Shown here: positions 57,562-64,000 of the stretch, piece after piece | Layout: every line of letters starts with the position of its first letter | Position numbering within the stretch: position 1 is the first letter of the stretch | From: Rhodobacteraceae bacterium DSL-40 | Lineage (GTDB): Bacteria; Pseudomonadota; Alphaproteobacteria; Rhodobacterales; Rhodobacteraceae | Direction: 5' to 3' | DNA: 64,000 nucleotides | Assembly: GCA_003258405.1 (NCBI GenBank) | Contig: QKPN01000006.1 | Location: 62,001-126,000 of the forward strand | The notes under the pieces: generated by a model | The model's input: only the letters and a program-made list of their open reading frames with translations | What the model was told of the DNA's origin: nothing | The model's database searches: none | Program-made: the position numbers and the translations under genes

Positions 57562-57584
57562 GCTTCCGTGCGTTCCCCCCCCAG

Positions 57585-57629
57585 ACTGTAATGCTTCTGA
57601 AGGCAATACAGTTTGGGGATATTGTATTG
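57585..57629. promoter_or_regulatory. Three related half-sites between the MocR gene and the DMT transporter
   Basis: ACTGTAATGC (57585-57594), GCAATACAGT (57602-57611) and TGTATTGC (57622-57629) share one motif, CTGTATTGC, the middle copy inverted. The middle and third form an exact 8-bp inverted repeat with a 12-base spacer. MocR/GabR regulators bind such arrays, so this is the likely operator region for both divergent genes. Confidence 0.6.
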
Positions 57630-57691
57630 CTGTGTGTCTGTTCGCGCCAGCCCTTCCGACCTATGCCAATCGGATGAAACGCGAGGCTGAT

Positions 57692-58555
57692 ATGGGACAT
57701 CACAGAACAGGTTGGGGCAGCGGGCTGCTCGGGGTGCTGATCTTCAGCGGGTCGCTGCCCGCAACGCGCGTCGCCGTGCAGGATTTCACGCCGCTTTTCC
57801 TCACCTCGGCACGGGCGGTGATCGCGGCGTTGATCGGCCTGCTGGTGCTGCGGACCCTGAAACAGAACCGGCCGGCGCGGCGCGATCTCGGACCGCTCCT
57901 TGTTGTCGCGCTGGGCGTGGTGATCGGTTTTCCGCTGCTGACCGCACTTGCGCTCCGCCATGTCACCGCGGCGCATTCGGTTGTTTTCATCGGGCTCCTG
58001 CCGCTCGCAACGGCGGGCTTCGGGGTCCTGCGCGGTGGCGAGCGGCCGAAACCGGCATTCTGGTTCTTCTCGATTCTCGGCGCGGTTTCGGTCGCGGGCT
58101 TTGCGCTCTTGCAGGGGGCCGGCGGTTCCATAGAGGGCGATCTCGCGATGCTTGCCGCGATTATCGTCTGCGGGCTCGGCTACGCCGAGGGCGCCGTGCT
58201 TTCGCGCCGTCTCGGCGGCTGGCAGGTGATCTGCTGGGCGCTCGCGCTGTCGCTGCCGGTCATGTGCGGGCTGGCGATCATGGCCTGGCCGGGCACCCTG
58301 CGCGGTGTCTCTCCCTCCGGCTGGATGGGCCTTGGGTATGTTGCGGTGTTCAGCATGCTGTTGGGTTTCGTATTCTGGTACAGGGGACTCGCACTTGGCG
58401 GCATCGCAGGCGTCGGGCAGCTGCAACTCCTGCAGCCCTTCTTCGGGCTTGGTATCGCTGCGGTGCTGCTCGGGGAGCCGATAGCCTGGCCGATGATTGC
58501 CTGCACGCTTGTCGTCGTGCTCTGTGTGGCCGGAGCGAAACGCTTCGCGGCATGA
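57692..58555 (+). CDS. DMT (EamA) family transporter, divergent from MocR
   Basis: A 287-residue membrane protein with ten hydrophobic segments in two EamA repeats (GSLPATRVAVQDFTPLFLTSARAV in the first; VFWYRGLALGGIAGVGQLQLLQPF in the second). GAGGCTGAT precedes the ATG at 57692. Its divergence from the MocR gene and shared half-sites suggest it exports the compound that the regulator senses, perhaps an amino acid. The substrate is not identified. Confidence 0.9.
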   Translation: MGHHRTGWGSGLLGVLIFSGSLPATRVAVQDFTPLFLTSARAVIAALIGLLVLRTLKQNRPARRDLGPLLVVALGVVIGFPLLTALALRHVTAAHSVVFIGLLPLATAGFGVLRGGERPKPAFWFFSILGAVSVAGFALLQGAGGSIEGDLAMLAAIIVCGLGYAEGAVLSRRLGGWQVICWALALSLPVMCGLAIMAWPGTLRGVSPSGWMGLGYVAVFSMLLGFVFWYRGLALGGIAGVGQLQLLQPFFGLGIAAVLLGEPIAWPMIACTLVVVLCVAGAKRFAA

Positions 58556-58710
58556 CGGCGGGCCCGCCCAGGCGCATATGGGCCGTGACGGCGACTCGCA
58601 TGGCTGACCAAAAGACCGTGTGGAACGCTGGGTCCGGGTTCGTTCGTACTGGACAAGGCCGTGCCCTGCGCCGAAGCTCCCGCCGCGCCGCGCATCTCGG
58701 GAGCTCACGA

Positions 58711-59733
58711 ATGAAGAAGATCGGCTTTCTCTCCTTCGGGCACTGGAGCCCTGCTGCCGGATCCGGCACGCGCTCGGCCTCGGATGCCTTGCTCCAGTCG
58801 ATTGAACTCGCGGTTGCTGCGGAGGAGCTCGGTGCGGACGGCGCCTATTTTCGCGTGCATCACTTCGCGCGCCAGCTTGCCTCTCCCTTTCCGCTTCTTG
58901 CCGCGGTGGGCGCGCGTACGAAGCGCATCGAGATTGGCACTGCTGTCATCGACATGCGCTATGAAAACCCGTTCTACATGGCCGAGGATGCCGGTGCGGC
59001 GGACCTGATCGCGGGCGGGCGGTTGCAACTCGGGATCAGCCGCGGCTCGCCCGAACAGGTGATCGACGGCTGGCGCTACTTTGGCTACTGCCCGCGCGAA
59101 GGCGAAGGTGATGCGGAGATGGCGCGCGAACATGCCGAGGTGTTTCTCGACATGTTGCGCGGAGAGGGCTTTGCCGAGCCCAATCCGCAGCCGATGTTCG
59201 AGAACCCGCCGGGTCTCCTGCGGCTCGAACCGCATTCGCAAGGCTTGCTTGAGCGTATCTGGTGGGGGGCCGCGTCGGATGCCACGGCCGTCTGGGCGGC
59301 GCAGCGGGGCATGAACCTCCAGAGCTCGACGCTCAAGAACGACGAGACCGGGGAGCCCTTCCATATCCAGCAGGCGCGGCAGATCCGTGCCTACCGCGAG
59401 GCCTGGGCAAAGGCGGGCCATGCCCGGACCCCGCGGGTTTCGGTCAGCCGGTCGATCTTTGCGCTGACCGACGACCGGGACCGGATGTATTTCGGCCGCG
59501 GCAACCAGAGCCGAGACCAGATCGGCATGCTCGATGCGACCACGCGGGCGATTTTCGGGCGCAGCTATGCTGCCGAGCCCGATGCCCTCATCGCGGAGCT
59601 CGCGCGCGACGAGGCGATTGCCGAGGCTGATACGCTGCTCCTGACCGTGCCGAACCAGCTTGGCGTCGAATACAACGCCCATGTGATCGAGGCGATCCTG
59701 ACCCACGTCGCGCCGGCACTCGGCTGGCGGTAG
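58711..59733 (+). CDS. LLM class flavin-dependent oxidoreductase
   Basis: A 340-residue luciferase-like (alpha/beta barrel) flavoprotein. KKIGFLSFGHWSP opens the barrel, and VHHFARQLASPFPLLAAVGARTKRIEIGTAVID and RLQLGISRGSPEQV are conserved blocks. Members use FMN or F420; the substrate here is unknown. The ATG follows GGGAGCTCACGA. It ends 15 bases from the convergent cbpM gene. Confidence 0.88.
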   Translation: MKKIGFLSFGHWSPAAGSGTRSASDALLQSIELAVAAEELGADGAYFRVHHFARQLASPFPLLAAVGARTKRIEIGTAVIDMRYENPFYMAEDAGAADLIAGGRLQLGISRGSPEQVIDGWRYFGYCPREGEGDAEMAREHAEVFLDMLRGEGFAEPNPQPMFENPPGLLRLEPHSQGLLERIWWGAASDATAVWAAQRGMNLQSSTLKNDETGEPFHIQQARQIRAYREAWAKAGHARTPRVSVSRSIFALTDDRDRMYFGRGNQSRDQIGMLDATTRAIFGRSYAAEPDALIAELARDEAIAEADTLLLTVPNQLGVEYNAHVIEAILTHVAPALGWR

Positions 59734-59748
59734 GCGCTGCCGGCTGGT

Positions 59749-60081
59749 TCAGCCGGTTGCGCCGAGGCGGCTGCGGATGCGGGCGCGGGTCTCTTCGGGC
59801 TCCTCGGCCAACGCTTCGCCGAGCGCGCGCAGTTCGCGCCGGAGGCCATGGATCTGGTCGACCAGCCCGAGCACCATGGCCGCGGCGTCCTCGTCAAGCT
59901 CGAAGTCCGAGGCGAGTTCGGTCAGGAGCTGGAGCCGGGCAAGATCCGCTTCGGTAAAGGCCGGGGCGCCGTCGCGATTGCAGGGAACGACACAGTTGGC
60001 GGCGACGTAGGTTTCGAGGTGTGCGACCGTAAGTCCCTCGACCCGTGCGACAATCTCGGTTCGGGAATAGAAGCGGCCCAT
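59749..60081 (-). CDS. cbpM: Chaperone modulator CbpM
   Basis: A 110-residue MerR-like helical protein that binds the J-domain of CbpA and inhibits it. The N-terminal helix-turn-helix-like part (YSRTEIVARVEGLTVAHLETYV) and the helical C-terminal (LDEDAAAMVLGLVDQIHGLRRELRAL) fit the family. It directly follows cbpA on the minus strand (TGATG overlap), the usual arrangement. Confidence 0.9.
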   Translation of the reverse strand: MGRFYSRTEIVARVEGLTVAHLETYVAANCVVPCNRDGAPAFTEADLARLQLLTELASDFELDEDAAAMVLGLVDQIHGLRRELRALGEALAEEPEETRARIRSRLGATG

Positions 60082-61046
60082 CAGAACACCCCCTTGCGTG
60101 GATCATAGGCGTGGGTTTCGCGCCAGCGACGGAAGAACTCCTCGAGCCCGGGATCGACCTCCGGCGGCGCCACGATCTTGAGCGTCACGAGTTGGTCGCC
60201 GTGCGTCGCACCTTTTTTTATCCCGCGCCCGCGGAGGCGCATCACCTGGCCGGTGGTGGCCCCCTTCGGAATGCGGAGCGCCACGCGGCCATCGATGGTC
60301 GGGATCTCGATCCGGGCGCCGAGCACGGCCTCGTCGAGGCCGATCGGCAGCTCGACATGGATGTCCTCGCCCTCGCGGCGGAAGGTGGCGTGGGGTTCGA
60401 CGTGAACGAGCACGAGTGCATCTCCCGCGGGGCCGCCGCCGAAACCCGCACCGCCCTTGCCGCGCAGGCGGATCGTCTGGCCATCGGCGAGGCCTTCCGG
60501 GATCTTCACATCAAGCGTCGCGCCTGTGGGCAGGGTGATGCGCTTCGTTGCGCCCTTCGCTGCCTCCAGGAAACTTACTTCGAGCGCATAGCGCTCGTCC
60601 GGTCCGCGCATCTCGAAATGGGCCTCCTGGCCGCCCGCCCCCTGTCGGAAGCCACGCGGGTCGAACCCGCCCTGCCGGGAGCCGCTTTGGCGTGCGCGCT
60701 GGCCGAAGAGATCGGCGAAGATGTCGGAATAGTTGCCGAAATCCTCGTAGCCGCGCGAGGTGTGGTAGGTCGCTTCCGGGCCTTCGGCATATTCGCGGTA
60801 GAACCGGCGCTCGGGCTGCTCCTGGCCACTTGCGTCGATCTCGCCGGCATCGAACCGGGCGCGCTTCTCGGGATCCTTGAGGAGATCGTAGGCCGAAGCC
60901 GCGGCCTTGAAGCGCGCCTCCGCACCGGCATCGCCTGGGTTGAGATCCGGATGGCTCTCCTTCGCGATCGTCTTGTAGGCCTTCTTGATTTCGTCCTGGC
61001 TCGCCGTCCTTGCGACGCCGAGATCGGCATACGGGTCCTCGCTCAT
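60081..61046 (-). CDS. cbpA: DnaJ-like curved DNA-binding protein CbpA
   Basis: A 321-residue type II J-protein without a zinc finger. The J domain (about 3-68) contains the HPD motif (ESHPDLNPG), then a Gly/Arg-rich linker, and two DnaJ C-terminal beta-domains (about 125-310: LPTGATLDVKIPEGLADGQTIRLRGKG and PTIDGRVALRIPKGATTGQVMRLRGRGIK). It works with DnaK in protein folding. The start MSEDPYADLG is preceded by a Met-Gly that may be an alternative start. It is 72 bases from the next upstream gene. Confidence 0.93.
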   Translation of the reverse strand: MSEDPYADLGVARTASQDEIKKAYKTIAKESHPDLNPGDAGAEARFKAAASAYDLLKDPEKRARFDAGEIDASGQEQPERRFYREYAEGPEATYHTSRGYEDFGNYSDIFADLFGQRARQSGSRQGGFDPRGFRQGAGGQEAHFEMRGPDERYALEVSFLEAAKGATKRITLPTGATLDVKIPEGLADGQTIRLRGKGGAGFGGGPAGDALVLVHVEPHATFRREGEDIHVELPIGLDEAVLGARIEIPTIDGRVALRIPKGATTGQVMRLRGRGIKKGATHGDQLVTLKIVAPPEVDPGLEEFFRRWRETHAYDPRKGVF

Positions 61047-61117
61047 CCCCATCCGTCCGTCTTGTCTTCTGCTCGGCCGCGACAGTCCTGCGCCGGGCGC
61101 GGTTTGTCAACGGCACC

Positions 61118-62386
61118 TCAGAGGATGAGAATGGCGCGGAAGTCGTTCACGTTGGTGCCGGTCGGCCCGGTGACGAGGATGTCGCCCGCATGATCGAGCG
61201 CAGTCCAGGCGTCATTGCGCGCAAGAAGCGCCCGGGGATCTGCTCCGGCGTTGCGGATGCGGCCCGCGGTGCCGCCATCGGCAAAGCCCCCGGCGTTGTC
61301 CTCCGAGCCGTCAATGCCGTCGGTATCGGCGGCGAGCGCGTGAATTCCCTCGATCCCGTCGAGCGCAAGTGCAAGCGAGAGCAGGAACTCGCTGTTGCGT
61401 CCGCCCTTGCCCTTGCCGCGCATGGTCACGGTGGTTTCGCCGCCCGAGAGCAGGACCACGGGTTTCGTGAAGGGCCGGTCGCGGGTCGCGATCTCGCGGG
61501 CGATTGCGGCATGGACCCGGGCAACATCGCGGCTTTCGCCCTCGATCGCATCCGAGAGGATCATGGCGGGGATGCCAGCGTCTTCGGCGGCGGCCTGTGC
61601 CGCTTCGAGCGAGACGGCGGCCGAGGCTATGACATGCACCTCGTTTCGGGCAAACGCCTCGTCTCCGGGCTGCGGTGCGGCGCAGTCGGGGCCTGCAAGG
61701 TGGTCATGCACCGCTTGCGGCAGATCCAGCCCGTATTCGGCGACGATGGCGCGCGCCATTTCCGGCGTCGCGGCATCCGGTACGGTGGGGCCGGAGGCAA
61801 CCATCGCGGGATCATCGCCGGGAATGTCGGAGACGATGAGCGAGACGACCCGGGCCGGGTAAGCCGCGGCGGCAAGGCGGCCGCCCTTGATGCCAGAGAC
61901 GTGCTTTCGGACGATGTTCATGTCGGTGATCGGCGCGCCCGAGGCGAGCAGCGCGCGGTTGACCGCAAGCTCATCGGCCAGGGAGAGCCCTTCCGGCGGG
62001 CAGGGCAGCAGCGCCGAGCCGCCGCCGCAGACCAGCGCCACGACGAGATCGTCTTCGCTGAGGCCCTCGACGGTGTCGAGCAGGCGTCTTGCAGCGAGGA
62101 GCCCGGCTTCGTCGGGCTCGGGATGGGCGGCCTCGAGCACCTCGATGCGCTCACAGGGCGCGGCATAGCCGTAGCGGGTGACGACGACCCCTTCGAGCGG
62201 ACCCTGCCAGTGCGCCTCGAAGGCTTGGGCGAGCTGGGCCGCGCCCTTGCCCGCGCCCACGACGATGGTGCGCCCTTTTGGCCGTTCGGGCAGGAAGGCC
62301 GCGACGGAGCTGTCGGGAAGGGCGGCGGCGACGGCAGCGTCGAGAAGGCTGCGGAGAAAGGCGCGGGGATCCTGGTGAGCTTTCAT
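61118..62386 (-). CDS. Glycerate 2-kinase (MOFRL family)
   Basis: A 422-residue type-2 glycerate kinase that phosphorylates D-glycerate to 2-phosphoglycerate. The N-terminal DUF4147 domain has IVVGAGKGAAQLAQ, VCGGGSALLPCPPEGLSL and KHVSGIKGGRLA. The C-terminal MOFRL domain has LSGGETTVTMRGKGKGGRNSEFLL and ADTDGIDGSEDNAGG. It is part of a three-gene run with a crotonase (8 bases upstream) and exonuclease III. It probably serves serine or glyoxylate metabolism. Confidence 0.92.
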   Translation of the reverse strand: MKAHQDPRAFLRSLLDAAVAAALPDSSVAAFLPERPKGRTIVVGAGKGAAQLAQAFEAHWQGPLEGVVVTRYGYAAPCERIEVLEAAHPEPDEAGLLAARRLLDTVEGLSEDDLVVALVCGGGSALLPCPPEGLSLADELAVNRALLASGAPITDMNIVRKHVSGIKGGRLAAAAYPARVVSLIVSDIPGDDPAMVASGPTVPDAATPEMARAIVAEYGLDLPQAVHDHLAGPDCAAPQPGDEAFARNEVHVIASAAVSLEAAQAAAEDAGIPAMILSDAIEGESRDVARVHAAIAREIATRDRPFTKPVVLLSGGETTVTMRGKGKGGRNSEFLLSLALALDGIEGIHALAADTDGIDGSEDNAGGFADGGTAGRIRNAGADPRALLARNDAWTALDHAGDILVTGPTGTNVNDFRAILIL

Positions 62387-62394
62387 CCGCGCGC

Positions 62395-63147
62395 TCACTT
62401 GCCGACGAAGACCGGCGGGCGCTTCTCTGCCTGCGCCGCCAGCCCCTCGGCGTGATCGGCGGAAGCAAAGCAGGCGGCGACGCGTTCCCGGGCCGCCTCC
62501 GCGTCGAGCGTGCCACGCGAAAGCTCCACGATGGTGCGCTTCATGCCGCGCTCCGCGAGCGGGGCGAGGCTCGAGAGGATTGCGACGAGCTCGTCCACCT
62601 TCTCGTCGAGTTCGCCTGTCTGCATCAGGAAATCGAGGAAGCCCATGGCATGCAGATCCTCCGCCTCGAAGCGTTCGGCGAGGAGGAACATGCGCCGGGC
62701 CATCTGCGCGCCGACCCGGTCCATGGCGCGACGGATGCCCGCGGGTTCGTAATGAATGCCGAGCCGGGCGGGCGGGGCGAAGGCCTTCATGCCGGTGATG
62801 CCGACCCGGAAATCGCACGCCAGTGCGATCTCCACGCCGCCGCCGTAAGCGCCGCCATTGAGCCGCGCGATGGTCGGGGCGGGAAACTCCTCCAGCGTGT
62901 CGCAGAGCCTGGTAAGCGGATTGTCGGACCAGTCGTTGCCGCCCGCGGCCACATCCCCGAGCGAGGCCCCGGCACAGAAGCTCTTGCCGGTGCCGGTGAC
63001 GACAAGCACGCGGAGGTCAGGGTGCTCCCACCAGCTTTCGAGCACGCCCGTCATCTCCGCCATCGCGGTGCGGTCGAGCGCGTTGTGCGCTTCGGGGCGG
63101 TTCAGGGTGATGCGGCCCACCGGACCGGTGATTTCAGCGTCGATCAT
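62395..63147 (-). CDS. Enoyl-CoA hydratase/isomerase family protein
   Basis: A 250-residue crotonase-fold protein. Oxyanion-hole loops are KSFCAGASLGDV and GGAYGGGVEIALACD, where the E of GGGVE is the first catalytic glutamate. The second catalytic Glu of hydratases (QPEILLG) is replaced (FAPPARLG), so it may be an isomerase or another crotonase activity rather than a true hydratase. The start MIDAEITGPVGRITLN is the family start. It lies between xthA and the glycerate kinase on the same strand. Confidence 0.87.
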   Translation of the reverse strand: MIDAEITGPVGRITLNRPEAHNALDRTAMAEMTGVLESWWEHPDLRVLVVTGTGKSFCAGASLGDVAAGGNDWSDNPLTRLCDTLEEFPAPTIARLNGGAYGGGVEIALACDFRVGITGMKAFAPPARLGIHYEPAGIRRAMDRVGAQMARRMFLLAERFEAEDLHAMGFLDFLMQTGELDEKVDELVAILSSLAPLAERGMKRTIVELSRGTLDAEAARERVAACFASADHAEGLAAQAEKRPPVFVGK

Positions 63148-63151
63148 GGCC

Positions 63152-63940
63152 TCAGACCTCGAATTCGGCAAAGACGGGAGCATGGTCGCTGGGCTGGTCC
63201 CAGCCGCGGACATGGCGGGCAATGCGGCTGCCGCCGGATTTCGGCGCGAGATCGGGGCTTGCCCAGATATGGTCGAGGCGCCGCCCCTTGTCGGCGGCGT
63301 CCCAGTCGCGGGCCCGGTAGGACCACCAGGAATAGAGAAGGCCCTCGGGAATGTCCTTCCGGGTCACATCGACCCAGCCCCCCGCGGCCTGCATCGCGCC
63401 CATCGCCTCGGTCTCGACCGGTGTGTGCGAAACGATCTTCAGGAGCTGCTTGTGGTTCCAGACGTCATCCTCGCGCGGCGCGATGTTGAGATCACCGACG
63501 AGGATGGCGGCTTGCGGCGGCTCTGCTCTGAACCACCCCTGAAGTTCGGCGAGGAAATCGAGCTTGTGGCCAAACTTCGGGTTCACCTCGCGGTCGGGCA
63601 CGTCGCCACCGGCCGGAATGTAGAAATTGTGCAGGAGCACGCCGGAGGGCAGGCGCGCCGCAACGTGGCGGGCATCCCCCTTGAGGCAGACGTCGCGATG
63701 GCCGGCATCCTCGATCGGCACGCGGGAGAGGATCATCACGCCGTTGTAGCCCTTCTGGCCGCGTGCGACGACGTGCGTGTAGCCGCGCGCGGCAAACCCT
63801 TCGAGCGGCAGTTTCTCCACCGGACACTTGGTTTCCTGAAGGCAGAGGATGTCCGGCGCTTCCTCCTCGAGGAGCTTCAGCACGATCGGCTCGCGCAGGC
63901 GGACCGAATTGATGTTCCAGGTGCAGATCTTGAGCGGCAT
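63152..63940 (-). CDS. xthA: Exodeoxyribonuclease III
   Basis: A 262-residue AP endonuclease/exonuclease III. KICTWNINSVR, LCLQETKC (catalytic Glu), ILVGDLNIAP and the ending SDHAPVFAEF (catalytic Asp-His) are conserved. It cleaves DNA at abasic sites and removes 3' blocks. The start MPLKICTWNINS is the usual one; 18 upstream in-frame residues are not conserved. The 60 bases to the end of the window hold no gene. Confidence 0.95.
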   Translation of the reverse strand: MPLKICTWNINSVRLREPIVLKLLEEEAPDILCLQETKCPVEKLPLEGFAARGYTHVVARGQKGYNGVMILSRVPIEDAGHRDVCLKGDARHVAARLPSGVLLHNFYIPAGGDVPDREVNPKFGHKLDFLAELQGWFRAEPPQAAILVGDLNIAPREDDVWNHKQLLKIVSHTPVETEAMGAMQAAGGWVDVTRKDIPEGLLYSWWSYRARDWDAADKGRRLDHIWASPDLAPKSGGSRIARHVRGWDQPSDHAPVFAEFEV

Positions 63941-64000
63941 GGAGGCTCCGGCGTTGTTCTGCCGGAGTTTTAACGTTCGCACCCGCCGCGACAACCTCGA

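Overview
The window is GC-rich, densely coded DNA from an alphaproteobacterium, most likely of the Rhodobacterales (Paracoccaceae/Roseobacter type). The evidence is the mix of families: an alphaproteobacterial SspB, a TIGR02300 'FYDLN' protein, DUF3775 and DUF4169 proteins, a CcmABCDG haem-export set, an intracellular PHB depolymerase, MeaB, a 916-residue aconitase, a CAT-anticodon tRNA beside purMN, and few-base gene overlaps. No rRNA, CRISPR array, insertion sequence or prophage was seen. I have not tried to name a genus.

Layout. 0-7 kb: SAM methyltransferase, MeaB GTPase, DUF3108 protein, HrpB helicase, glutamate dehydrogenase, TusA-like protein. 7-10.3 kb: CcdA, facing a two-gene operon for a PQQ dehydrogenase whose membrane anchor is a separate gene. 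10.4-18.4 kb: housekeeping (ribbon-helix-helix/DUF4169 pair, zinc protease, FumC, DUF3775, Acg-like flavoprotein, SspB, FtsY, EamA, YciB). 18.4-20.6 kb: a low-GC island with one gene, an NTPase-TIR protein that looks like a defence effector. 20.6-25.2 kb: ccm haem-export operon ending in a metal-ligand-less M24 protein. 25-38 kb: aconitase, DUF1223, lipid A-type acyltransferase, infC with an ATC start, aminotransferase, regulator, bacterioferritin, malic enzyme, and a bestrophin-like/META pair. 38.2-45.4 kb: a divergent catabolic locus (SDR and polyamine-type ABC importer on the minus strand; APH-fold kinase and a class-III phospho-lyase-like enzyme on the plus strand). 45.6-50 kb: tRNA-Ala, TIGR02300, PhaZ, YgjP-like protease, GntR regulator, Ca/Na antiporter. 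50-64 kb: a lone urease alpha subunit with LprI and GNAT neighbours, patatin, purM-purN, a CAT tRNA, a MocR regulator divergent from a DMT exporter, an LLM flavoprotein, CbpA-CbpM, glycerate kinase, a crotonase and exonuclease III.

How genes work together. Central carbon metabolism is well represented (aconitase, fumarase, malic enzyme, glutamate dehydrogenase). CcmA-D/G serve cytochrome c maturation; the CcdA at 7.1 kb, if it has that role, would supply reductant. The most distinctive locus is at 38-45 kb: importer, kinase and phospho-lyase together predict uptake of an amino alcohol, its phosphorylation, and elimination of phosphate and ammonia to a carbonyl compound, with the SDR acting on an alcohol or carbonyl of that route. 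The best candidates for something undescribed are the NTPase-TIR island (18.4-20.6 kb) and this phospho-lyase locus. Smaller curiosities are the split PQQ dehydrogenase, the infC leader hairpin, and the MocR half-site array.
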